Shown: positions 24,440 through 32,027 of the stretch, in pieces
How the letters are laid out: every line of letters begins with the position of its first letter
Numbering within the stretch: position 1 is the first letter of the stretch
From: Flavobacteriales bacterium
Lineage (GTDB): Bacteria > Bacteroidota > Bacteroidia > Flavobacteriales > Schleiferiaceae
Direction: 5' to 3'
DNA length: 62,229 bases
Assembly: GCA_002737315.1 (NCBI GenBank)
Contig: NSIH01000003.1
Span: 1-62,229, forward strand
Made by a program: the position numbers and the translations under genes
The notes under the pieces: model-generated
The model's database searches: none
What the model was told of the DNA's origin: nothing
The model's input: only the letters and a program-made list of their open reading frames with translations

Positions 24440-26601
24440 GCCTGCTGCTGCTCGGCAGCCAGGCTTGGTCAGCCCACCTTGTCGGTGGAGAACTGACCTA
24501 CACCTGCATTGGCAACAACCAGTACACCATACGCCTTGTGGTTTACCGCGACTGCAATTCCACAGGGGCGCAACTGGATCCGCAATCCTCAATAGGCATT
24601 TACGACGGAATCCAACCCAATTTGCTGCACAACCTCTCGGTAAACAAGGGGCCGACCATTCCCGTACCCTCGAGCACCGGCAACCCCTGCCTTCAGGCAC
24701 CGCCCAATATTTGTACGGAGTACGCCGTGTACACGACCACCATCACTCTGCCCGCCAGGGCCAACGGATACGTAATTACCTACCAACGCTGCTGCAGAAA
24801 TGCGACCATTAGCAACATCCCAACGCCCGACGACTGGGGCTCTACCCTAGTTGCGCGGATTCCGCCCAACGACCAGTGCAACAGCAGCCCACAGTGGAAC
24901 AGCCTCCCTCCCATTGTGCTCTGCAACCAAGAACTTTTGAGCATTCCCACTTCGGCAACCGACCCAAACGGCGACTCCCTGCACTATGTTTTATGCAGTC
25001 CCTTGCACGGAGGAGGCAAAGACAACGGAACCGGATTCAACTCACCGATGCCCAGCCCTCCAGCGCCACCGCCCTATGCACCCATTGGCTTTTTAAACCC
25101 CGCTACGGCAAGTAATCCCATACCGGGAAATCCGTCCTTAAGTATTAATGGAGCAACGGGAACACTCAGTGGGCGGCTCACGGTTACCGGGCAGTTTGTG
25201 CTAACTATTTGCGTAGAAGAATGGCGAAACGGCTCACTTCTGAACACTATAAGGCGGGACTACCAGTTTAATGTAACGTCTTGCCAAGCCAATATCGTAG
25301 CCAAGATTATTTCTGAAATCGACGACCCAACCCAAATCTGTATTGGCGCTACCGTGCCCTTTAGGCATCAGAGCATCAATGCCTCGACCTTTTATTGGGA
25401 TTTTGGCGACCCCAGCCGCAGCGACGATACCTCGAGACTGGCTTTTCCGACCTTTACTTTTAGCGACACCGGTACCTTTTGGGTGATGCTCGTGGCCAAC
25501 CCGGGCTGGCCCTGCGCGGATACCGACCAAGTTAAGTTTCGGATATACCCGCCCATTAATCCGAGCTTTACCCACAACGGCGGACCCTGTTTTGACCAGC
25601 AGCCCGTTACGTTTACCGCGGCTGGAACATGGTACGACGGAGCCCTTTTTGACTGGATCTTTGGGAATCCCGGGGATGCCAATCCCGCAACCTGGAGCGG
25701 ACTACTGCCCCCTCCTGTACAGTTTCTGTCTCCCGGGACCTACAACGTAAGCCTTCGCATCCGATCCAAATCCTGCGACGAAAGTTATCTAGACTCGGTG
25801 GTAGTGGATCCGAGGCCAAGACTAGACAGCGCCATTGGCCCCTTGGTCGGCTGCGAGCCCTACCGAGTGGTCTTTGATGCGGGCGCTTTCTCTAGGCGGA
25901 CCCGTTATTTTGCCTGGGACTTTGGCGACGGGTTCAGCGACACGGTAGAAAACCCAGTGCACGTGTACCGTCAGGCCGGACTCTATGACCTTAGGCTTCG
26001 AATGTGGACCCAAACAGGCTGCAAAGACACCGTGGAACAATTCTTCCCAGGGGCAATTCGGGTTAATCCCCGGCCGCGGGTTGCTATGACCATCAATCCA
26101 AAGCGAGTAACCATCTACCAGCCCCTAGTGCAAGTCCGCGCCGATTCTGTGGATGCCGGCGAGCAGTTTTGGTTTGACATGGGCGACAGCAGCCTCTATG
26201 AGCAGCAGGCCTTTGTAGTGCACGTCTATCGAGACACGGGGTGGTACCTCGTTCAAAGACTGGCGGTTAATGAATTCGGATGCTGGGATACGATCGCTGA
26301 CTCGGTGCGTGTTGACCCGATCTATAACGTTTGGTCTCCAACCGCCTTTACTCCCAACGGAGACGGGGGCAACGAAGGCTTTAGGCCTGTCGCGACGGGA
26401 ATTAAGCAGTACCGCCTGCAAATTCTTGATCGATGGGGCAACGTGGTCTTTAAGAGCAGCGACGCCCTAGAGGAGTGGAACGGGCGGGTAGGCAATTCTG
26501 GTGCGGACTGCCCACAGGGTAGCTATGTTTGGTCGCTTTTCACCGTCGACTATGGGGATTCTCCGGTCGAGCAGCAGGGTGTCTTGCTACTTATTCGCTA
26601 G
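24409..26601 (+). CDS. Secreted PKD-domain protein with CHU_C (T9SS type B) C-terminal domain
   Basis: 730 residues from ATG 24409. Signal peptide 1-22 (LLLLGSQAWSA). N-terminal module ~22-320 begins AHLVGGELTYTCIG and is paralogous to the truncated gene at 1-1011. PKD-like domains follow (~335-400 FYWDFGDPS; ~420-500; ~505-570 RYFAWDFGDGFSD; ~585-640). The end has WSPTAFTPNGDGGNEGF, ILDRWGNVVF and PQGSYVWSLF, the CHU_C sorting domain. Exported through T9SS; no catalytic site, so an adhesin or surface-layer role is inferred. It begins inside the 3' end of the GHMP kinase gene, which makes it the third gene of the mevalonate operon by position, though not by function. Confidence 0.88.
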   Translation: MVRLRLLALLSLLLLGSQAWSAHLVGGELTYTCIGNNQYTIRLVVYRDCNSTGAQLDPQSSIGIYDGIQPNLLHNLSVNKGPTIPVPSSTGNPCLQAPPNICTEYAVYTTTITLPARANGYVITYQRCCRNATISNIPTPDDWGSTLVARIPPNDQCNSSPQWNSLPPIVLCNQELLSIPTSATDPNGDSLHYVLCSPLHGGGKDNGTGFNSPMPSPPAPPPYAPIGFLNPATASNPIPGNPSLSINGATGTLSGRLTVTGQFVLTICVEEWRNGSLLNTIRRDYQFNVTSCQANIVAKIISEIDDPTQICIGATVPFRHQSINASTFYWDFGDPSRSDDTSRLAFPTFTFSDTGTFWVMLVANPGWPCADTDQVKFRIYPPINPSFTHNGGPCFDQQPVTFTAAGTWYDGALFDWIFGNPGDANPATWSGLLPPPVQFLSPGTYNVSLRIRSKSCDESYLDSVVVDPRPRLDSAIGPLVGCEPYRVVFDAGAFSRRTRYFAWDFGDGFSDTVENPVHVYRQAGLYDLRLRMWTQTGCKDTVEQFFPGAIRVNPRPRVAMTINPKRVTIYQPLVQVRADSVDAGEQFWFDMGDSSLYEQQAFVVHVYRDTGWYLVQRLAVNEFGCWDTIADSVRVDPIYNVWSPTAFTPNGDGGNEGFRPVATGIKQYRLQILDRWGNVVFKSSDALEEWNGRVGNSGADCPQGSYVWSLFTVDYGDSPVEQQGVLLLIR

Positions 26602-26949
26602 CGCATAGGCCGCGGCAGCAGCGCCCAGGCTCAAAACCAGCGTTGCGGCGACGTAGGAAAAAGCAGCCAACCAGGATCCCGATTTGGCCCATTCCAAGGC
26701 CTCCCAACTGAAGGTGCTCATGGTGCTGAATCCGCCACAAAACCCGGTGACTAAGGCGAGCTGCAGTCGTGCGTCGGGGTTGGGCCTGGCCATGAGGTAG
26801 CCCAGGGTTGCCGCAGCAGCGATGTTTGCCAATAGGGTCGCCGCCGAGGCAGTGAACAGCGGCGCATCAACCCGCCGCAAAAGCAGGCTAAAGGACCAGC
26901 GCAACAGGCTGCCCAAGGCGCCCCCTAGCGCTACGGCAAGTGCATTCAT
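26587..26949 (-). CDS. crcB: Fluoride channel CrcB/Fluc
   Basis: 120 residues with four membrane helices. Family marks: GGALGSLLRW (~9-18), an Asn in helix 2 (LLANIAAAATLG) and VTGFCGGFSTMSTFSWE (~67-83) containing the pore Phe/Ser/Thr set. Fluc proteins act as antiparallel homodimers that export fluoride. Start ATG overlaps the PAP2 stop by four bases (ATGA); longer frames upstream lie within that gene. It converges on the T9SS gene at 24409-26601, overlapping it by 15 bases. No fluoride riboswitch is apparent; it is the last gene of the adk-obg-PAP2-crcB run. Confidence 0.9.
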   Translation of the reverse strand: MNALAVALGGALGSLLRWSFSLLLRRVDAPLFTASAATLLANIAAAATLGYLMARPNPDARLQLALVTGFCGGFSTMSTFSWEALEWAKSGSWLAAFSYVAATLVLSLGAAAAAYALANK

Positions 26950-27497
26950 AGCCTCGAAGGTAGGGGTCGAAGGAGCAGTATCACACGTGCTATCAGCAAG
27001 CCCACTAGGGCACCAGCCAGCACGTCTCCGGGGTAGTGTACCCCAACATAAACCCGCGAAAACGAGACCATCAAAGCCCATAGAATTGCGGCCCGGCCAA
27101 TCCATACTGCCGGTCGACTCGCCAAAAACACAGCAAGGATGGCCCAGGTAGTGGCAGAATGACCCGAAACAAAGCCAAACCTGCCTTTGCATTGCGCTAG
27201 GGCCCTAAACTGCCCCTCAAGGTTCCAGCAGGGCCTCGGGCGGCCTATGGAATTTTTAAGCAGCGTTGCAGTCCAGTCCGCGGCAGCAAAGGCAGCCACC
27301 ATGGTGACCAGCAGCCAAATCCAAGCTGAAGTAGGGTAGTCAGAGCGGCGTAGAAACCAAAGAAGCATCCAAAATGCAAGAGCAAGCCAGGCGCTGGAAG
27401 CAGCCGTAAAAATACCGTCGGCAAGGGGCCCGCCTTGGCCCGCCAGCTCGAGGAAGACCCTTTGGTCTAGTCGATTGAGCGATTCAAGGATTCCCAT
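26946..27497 (-). CDS. Membrane-bound PAP2-family phosphatase
   Basis: 183 residues, five to six membrane helices. The three PAP2 phosphatase motifs are intact: KNSIGRPRP (KxxxxxxRP), SGHS, and SRVYVGVHYPGD (SRxxxxxHxxxD). Family members dephosphorylate undecaprenyl pyrophosphate, phosphatidylglycerol phosphate or lipid A; size and topology cannot separate these. Its start lies 31 bases inside the obg 3' end and its stop overlaps crcB by four bases, so all are co-translated. Confidence 0.88.
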   Translation of the reverse strand: MGILESLNRLDQRVFLELAGQGGPLADGIFTAASSAWLALAFWMLLWFLRRSDYPTSAWIWLLVTMVAAFAAADWTATLLKNSIGRPRPCWNLEGQFRALAQCKGRFGFVSGHSATTWAILAVFLASRPAVWIGRAAILWALMVSFSRVYVGVHYPGDVLAGALVGLLIARVILLLRPLPSRL

Positions 27498-28480
27498 AGC
27501 AAGTCTTTGAGTCGATCAAGACCCTGGCCGGTAACGCTGCTGAATGCGGTTAAAATAAGGTCCTCAGGCAGGCGCGGACGCACGTCGGCGAGAAGCTGAG
27601 CGAGCAGTTCTTCGTCGAGCATGTCGGTTTTTGAAATGGCTAAAACGCGGCGCTTGGTAAGGAGTTCTGGATTAAATCGCCCCAACTCACCTAAGAGTAT
27701 TTCGTATTGCTCCACCACGTCTTTGGCGTCGCAGGGAACCAAAAACAAGAGCAGGGCATTGCGCTCGATGTGCTTCAAAAAACGGTGACCCAGACCTCTA
27801 CCTTCTGCAGCGCCCTCGATAAGGCCAGGAATATCGGCCATAACAAAGGAGGTGTAGTTGCGGTGCAGCACCACACCAAGATTGGGAACCAGGGTGGTAA
27901 ACGGATAGTCTGCGATTTCGGGTTTCGCCGCGCTGACGGTAGCTAGCAATGTTGACTTGCCCGCATTGGGAAAACCGACCAGTCCTACATCAGCCAAAAC
28001 CTTGAGCTCTAGCAAGAACCAGCCTTCCAGTTCGGGGCCGCCGGGCTGTGAAAACTCTGGAGCCTGGTTGACCGAATTTTTAAAGAATGCATTGCCGCGT
28101 CCGCCGCGTCCGCCCGCTAAAAAAACAACGCGCTGTCCTGCCTCCGTAACCTCGCAGAGCACCTCACCGGTTTCGGAGTCCTTTACCACCGTTCCAAGGG
28201 GAACCTGCAGCACAATGTCTTCTCCGCTCGGGCCGATACGAAGGTTGCGGCCGCCGTTCCCTCCAGCGTCTGCCTTGATGTGCTTGCGGTACTTTAGGTG
28301 AATAAGGGTCCACATTTGCGGATTTCCCTCGAGGATGATGTGTCCGCCACGACCCCCGTCGCCGCCGTCGGGCCCACCCTTGGGCAGTCCTTTGGCCCTA
28401 AAGAAGTGCCGGAACCCTGCCCCTCCGTGCCCTGACTGCAGAAAGACCTTAACGTAGTCAATAAAATTGGAATCAGCCAC
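27467..28480 (-). CDS. obgE: GTPase Obg
   Basis: 337 residues. Glycine-rich Obg fold (~1-160: VFLQSGHGGAGFRHF, GGPDGGDGGRGGH, GGNGGRNLRIGPSGED) followed by a G domain (~160-335: GFPNAGKST, TTLVPNLG, DIPGLIEGAAEGRGLGH, SKTDML). The variable C-terminal OCT domain is lacking. Acts in late 50S assembly and the stringent response. Twelve bases after adk. The G2 threonine in PFTTLVPNLG is conserved. Confidence 0.95.
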   Translation of the reverse strand: MADSNFIDYVKVFLQSGHGGAGFRHFFRAKGLPKGGPDGGDGGRGGHIILEGNPQMWTLIHLKYRKHIKADAGGNGGRNLRIGPSGEDIVLQVPLGTVVKDSETGEVLCEVTEAGQRVVFLAGGRGGRGNAFFKNSVNQAPEFSQPGGPELEGWFLLELKVLADVGLVGFPNAGKSTLLATVSAAKPEIADYPFTTLVPNLGVVLHRNYTSFVMADIPGLIEGAAEGRGLGHRFLKHIERNALLLFLVPCDAKDVVEQYEILLGELGRFNPELLTKRRVLAISKTDMLDEELLAQLLADVRPRLPEDLILTAFSSVTGQGLDRLKDLLWESLNRSID

Positions 28481-28492
28481 AGACTTAGTTAT

Positions 28493-29065
28493 TTATAGGG
28501 ATTGTATCAGGGCGCGAAGTTCGGCTGCAATTTCTTCGACCGTGCCCACACCATTGAGGCCATGGTACTTGGCCTGCGCCTCGAAGTAGGACTGTACCGG
28601 AGCCGTTTCGCGGCTGTAGACCGCGAGCCGTTGGCGAATAACGTCTTCGTTGGCGTCGTCAGAACGGCCTGAAGTGGCTCCGCGCTCGAGAAGGCGCTTG
28701 ACGAGTTCTTCGTCGTCAACCTCGAGGCCAATCATGGCAGAAACCGAAGTCCCGGCCTGGGCAAGAATCTCGTCCAGAGCCAATGCCTGGGCACTGGTGC
28801 GAGGGAATCCGTCAAAAATAAATCCTGCAGCTTCGGGGTACCTCGACCATTCGTCCTTAAGCATGGCGATGGTAACGTCGTCGGGAACTAGCTGCCCTTG
28901 ACTCATAAAAGACTTGGCCCAGCGACCCAACTCGGTTGCTTGATGTATGTTGCGGCGAAAAATATCGCCCGTCGAGAGGTGCACGAGTCCGAACTCCCCT
29001 ACGAGCAACGCACTTTGCGTTCCCTTCCCTGCCCCTGGGGGGCCAAAGAGTACAATATTTTTCAT
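28493..29065 (-). CDS. adk: Adenylate kinase
   Basis: 190 residues from ATG 29065 (MKNIVLFGPPGAGKG); longer in-frame extension upstream has no similarity and crosses the promoter. Interconverts ATP + AMP and 2 ADP. P-loop GPPGAGKGTQ, AMP site STGDIFRRNI and FDGFPRT, and a short LID region (ERGATSGRSDDANED) without zinc-binding cysteines: the short type. First gene of adk-obg-PAP2-crcB. Divergent from manC across 92 bases; the -7 box at 29105-29112 gives it a ~40-base leader holding an inverted repeat. Confidence 0.95.
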   Translation of the reverse strand: MKNIVLFGPPGAGKGTQSALLVGEFGLVHLSTGDIFRRNIHQATELGRWAKSFMSQGQLVPDDVTIAMLKDEWSRYPEAAGFIFDGFPRTSAQALALDEILAQAGTSVSAMIGLEVDDEELVKRLLERGATSGRSDDANEDVIRQRLAVYSRETAPVQSYFEAQAKYHGLNGVGTVEEIAAELRALIQSL

Positions 29066-29083
29066 GCAGACGGAGCGTTGAAT

Positions 29084-29097
29084 AACCTCAAGAGGTT
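29084..29097. repeat. Inverted repeat in the adk leader
   Basis: AACCTC and GAGGTT flank an AA spacer, 14 bases in all. It lies between the adk -7 box and the adk ATG. Could be an operator or a short hairpin; nothing else supports either. Confidence 0.35.
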
Positions 29098-29104
29098 GAG
29101 CCAG

Positions 29105-29112
29105 CAAAGGTA
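29105..29112 (-). promoter_or_regulatory. -7 box for the adk operon
   Basis: Minus-strand TACCTTTG matches TAnnTTTG exactly and lies 39 bases before the adk ATG. Confidence 0.55.
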
Positions 29113-29130
29113 CGACTTCGCGGACTTCCC

Positions 29131-29138
29131 TACCTTTA
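29131..29138 (+). promoter_or_regulatory. Probable -7 box for manC
   Basis: TACCTTTA (final A in place of G) ends 19 bases before the manC ATG. Confidence 0.4.
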
Positions 29139-29157
29139 CCGCTCAATTCAGAAGGGT

Positions 29158-30243
29158 ATGGAACATAACTATGCAGTAATTATGGCTGGCGGAGTTGGAT
29201 CGCGGTTTTGGCCCACGTCCACTTCGCGCAAACCCAAACAGTTCTTAGACATCCTAGGCTCGGGCGAAACCTTGCTTCAGCAAACCTTTCGCCGCATGAA
29301 GACGGTAGTGCCCGGGGACCATATTTATGTGGTCACCCACGCGGACTATGCCGAAATCTGCCTGGAGCAGCTGCCCGAACTCAATAGGGAGCGCATTTTG
29401 GCGGAGCCCACTCGCCGCAATACAGCGCCATGCGTTGCCTACGCAGGATTTGTGCTAAAAAAACGCGACCCCTTGGCAAATTTTGTGGTTACTCCTGCAG
29501 ACCATCTTGTTAGCAATGAGGCAGAGTTTAGCGCTCGCCTGAATTCAGCCCTAGCGACAACGGCCAAGCACAACGTGCTGATGACTTTGGGAATGACCCC
29601 AGTCCGCCCCGAAATAGGTTATGGATACATTCAGTTTCGATCGGAACAGTCCGAATTTGCCGAGGACGTACACCCAGTCAAGACCTTCACCGAAAAGCCC
29701 AATCTTGAAATGGCCGAGCAGTTCATTGCCACAGGCGAATTTTTGTGGAATGCGGGGATTTTTGTTTGGAACGCCAACGCCATTCTTAGTGCCTTCGAAA
29801 AGCACATGCCCGAAATGTATTCCGTGTTTAATGCGGGATGGGAGCATTTTGGTACCGAGAGCGAATCCGATTTTATCGAGTCCATTTATGGAGAGTGCCC
29901 CAACGAGTCCATTGACTACGGAATTCTTGAGAAGGCCAAGCAGGTGCTAGTAATGCCCGCAGAGTTTGGATGGTCCGACCTGGGAAGCTGGGGGGCCGTG
30001 CACGAGCAGCGAACCGCAGACTCCAAGGGCAACACCGGATCAGGCAAGACCGTGCTTTCCTACGACGCCACGGGCAATACCTACCTGATTCCTGACAGCA
30101 TGGTCGCTATAGTCGACGGTCTTGAGGACTACATCGTAATTTTAAGCGAGAACCGATTGCTGGTTTGCCCTCGGAGCAAGGAGCAGGAGATCAAGCAGTT
30201 TGTAAACGACATCAAAATGCTTCGGGGAGAGGACTTTGTCTAG
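29158..30243 (+). CDS. manC: Mannose-1-phosphate guanylyltransferase
   Basis: 361 residues: the short, single-domain form without the C-terminal mannose-6-phosphate isomerase part. Makes GDP-mannose for glycans. Seen: MAGGVGSRFWPTS, SRKPKQFLD (catalytic Arg/Lys region), VVTPADH (metal site), FTEKPNLEMAE and the C-terminal GWSDLGSWGAVHE. The gene is single, flanked upstream by divergent adk and downstream by a strong two-way terminator, hence an independent transcript. Confidence 0.93.
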   Translation: MEHNYAVIMAGGVGSRFWPTSTSRKPKQFLDILGSGETLLQQTFRRMKTVVPGDHIYVVTHADYAEICLEQLPELNRERILAEPTRRNTAPCVAYAGFVLKKRDPLANFVVTPADHLVSNEAEFSARLNSALATTAKHNVLMTLGMTPVRPEIGYGYIQFRSEQSEFAEDVHPVKTFTEKPNLEMAEQFIATGEFLWNAGIFVWNANAILSAFEKHMPEMYSVFNAGWEHFGTESESDFIESIYGECPNESIDYGILEKAKQVLVMPAEFGWSDLGSWGAVHEQRTADSKGNTGSGKTVLSYDATGNTYLIPDSMVAIVDGLEDYIVILSENRLLVCPRSKEQEIKQFVNDIKMLRGEDFV

Positions 30244-30271
30244 TCCTTTTTGAAACGAAATAGCTACAAAA

Positions 30272-30293
30272 AAGGCGCCCAATTGGGCGCCTT
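30272..30293. terminator. Bidirectional terminator between manC and the 53-residue gene
   Basis: AAGGCGCCC and GGGCGCCTT form a 9-bp stem around an AATT loop. On the minus strand the stem runs straight into six T; on the plus strand TTTTTT follows after CCG. It serves both convergent genes. Confidence 0.88.
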
Positions 30294-30315
30294 CCGTTTT
30301 TTAGGAATTGCTTAA

Positions 30316-30477
30316 CTAGCGTTTTGCGCCTTCAAGCCACTTATAAATGCGGTCGGGCATCACTCGTTCCAAACCAAGCAGCGTGAGCCAATAGCCCACA
30401 AATAGCGCAAGGAAAATCAGCATGCTGAACCCAGTGAGCAGGATGATTACAAAAAGTAGAAATCCGATAAATTTCAT
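30316..30477 (-). CDS. Very small single/double-helix membrane protein
   Basis: 53 residues from ATG 30477 (MKFIGFLLFVIILL). A long hydrophobic stretch (~2-38, probably one or two helices) is followed by a basic amphipathic tail ERVMPDRIYKWLEGAKR. No family recognised. Support for a real gene: own TATCTTTG promoter box at 30517-30524, a strong terminator directly downstream, and clean codons. Function unknown. Confidence 0.6.
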   Translation of the reverse strand: MKFIGFLLFVIILLTGFSMLIFLALFVGYWLTLLGLERVMPDRIYKWLEGAKR

Positions 30478-30516
30478 GGGTTGCAGGGTTAGAATGTTTG
30501 TCGTTTTAGAACCGTA

Positions 30517-30524
30517 CAAAGATA
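30517..30524 (-). promoter_or_regulatory. -7 box for the 53-residue membrane protein gene
   Basis: Minus-strand TATCTTTG matches TAnnTTTG; 39 bases before the ATG. Confidence 0.5.
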
Positions 30525-30562
30525 AGTGACTCGAGCCAATTCCTCGCTGATGCAATCGGGCG

Positions 30563-30570
30563 TAATTTTA
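30563..30570 (+). promoter_or_regulatory. Probable -7 box for fumC
   Basis: TAATTTTA (final A) ends four bases before the fumC ATG. Confidence 0.4.
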
Positions 30571-30574
30571 CAGC

Positions 30575-31966
30575 ATGAGTACAAATACCCGCATTGAACG
30601 CGACACGATGGGCGAAGTCCACGTACCAGCCGCAGCCTACTGGGGCGCACAAACCGAGCGATCGCGCAGCAACTTTAAAATTGGACCGGAGGGCAGCATG
30701 CCGATCGAAATAATTAAGGCCTTTGCCTTGCTTAAAAAGGCCGCGGCGCTGACCAACTGCGACCTCGGCGTACTGACAAAAGATAAGGCCGAGCTCATTG
30801 GACGGGTCTGCGACGAAATCCTCGAGGGCCTTCACGACGGGGAGTTTCCGCTTGTGGTCTGGCAAACTGGATCAGGCACCCAAAGCAACATGAACGTCAA
30901 TGAGGTAATTGCCAACCGCGGCCATGTGCTGAGCGGAGGTTCGCTTCTGGACCCGAAGAAGGTTTTACACCCCAACGACGACGTCAATAAGTCTCAATCG
31001 TCCAACGACACCTTCCCGACCGCAATGCATATTGCGGCCTACCGCCTCACGGCGCAGACGACGCTACCGGGACTGCAGCACCTAAGAGAGGTACTCGCAG
31101 CCAAATCCAAGGAATTCCAAAACGTAGTCAAGACGGGCCGCACGCATTTTATGGACGCAACGCCCTTGACTTTGGGCCAAGAATTCAGTGGCTATGTGCA
31201 GCAAATCGACAACGGAATTAGGGCCATACAGAACGCACTCGTAATGGTGGCAGAACTTGCCTTGGGCGGAACAGCTGTTGGTACTGGCCTTAATACCCCA
31301 AAGGGCTATGATGTGGCGGTTGCTGCCAAAATCGCTGCGCTTAGTGGCTTGCCTTTTGTGACGGCCCCCAACAAGTTTGAGGCACTCGCGGCCCACGACG
31401 CCATGGTTGAACTGAGCGGTGCCTTCAAGAGGGTCGCTGTTTCGCTTATGAAGATTGGCAACGACGTGCGCATGCTTTCGTCGGGGCCCCGCTCTGGGAT
31501 TGGCGAAATCATAATACCAGACAACGAGCCTGGTTCAAGCATTATGCCCGGCAAGGTCAACCCTACCCAACCAGAGGCACTGACCATGGTCGCAGCCCAA
31601 GTACTCGGCAACGACGTAGCCGTTTCTATTGGGGGAGCAACTGGCCACTTCGAGCTCAATGTCTTTAAGCCTCTGATTGCTGCAAACGTGCTGCAAAGTG
31701 CTCGTCTTTTGGGCGATGTGGCCGTCTCGTTTGCCACCAAATGCGCGGTTGGCATCGAGCCGAACTACCCCGTGATCAAGCGCCACCTCGAGAATTCACT
31801 GATGCTGGTGACCGCCCTCAACCCGCATATTGGCTACGACAAGGCAGCAAAAATTGCAAAAACAGCCCTATCTGAGGGCATTACCCTTAGGGAGTCCGCA
31901 ATAAAACTGGGTTATGTTAGCCCAGAGGAGTTCGACGCCTGGGTGCGCCCAGAGGACATGGTCTAG
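30575..31966 (+). CDS. fumC: Class II fumarate hydratase
   Basis: 463 residues, normal length. Reversibly hydrates fumarate to malate in the TCA cycle; class II enzymes are iron-independent homotetramers. Marks: [65 protein letters not shown] and the superfamily signature [17 protein letters not shown]. Single-gene transcript; the next gene converges after 61 bases. Confidence 0.95.
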   Translation: MSTNTRIERDTMGEVHVPAAAYWGAQTERSRSNFKIGPEGSMPIEIIKAFALLKKAAALTNCDLGVLTKDKAELIGRVCDEILEGLHDGEFPLVVWQTGSGTQSNMNVNEVIANRGHVLSGGSLLDPKKVLHPNDDVNKSQSSNDTFPTAMHIAAYRLTAQTTLPGLQHLREVLAAKSKEFQNVVKTGRTHFMDATPLTLGQEFSGYVQQIDNGIRAIQNALVMVAELALGGTAVGTGLNTPKGYDVAVAAKIAALSGLPFVTAPNKFEALAAHDAMVELSGAFKRVAVSLMKIGNDVRMLSSGPRSGIGEIIIPDNEPGSSIMPGKVNPTQPEALTMVAAQVLGNDVAVSIGGATGHFELNVFKPLIAANVLQSARLLGDVAVSFATKCAVGIEPNYPVIKRHLENSLMLVTALNPHIGYDKAAKIAKTALSEGITLRESAIKLGYVSPEEFDAWVRPEDMV

Positions 31967-32027
31967 GGCAGAAATCCCCCCAATATACCAAGGCTGGCTG
32001 GGCCCTGACCATAGCAGAGCAGCCTTG

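Noticed and set aside
26587-27497. A fluoride riboswitch ahead of crcB
   Set aside because: crcB starts inside the PAP2 gene by a four-base overlap, so there is no leader that could hold one, and no aptamer-like pseudoknot was seen.
31967-32027. A terminator after fumC
   Set aside because: ATAGCA/TGCTAT can pair over a 9-base loop but no T tract follows on either strand, so it was not annotated.
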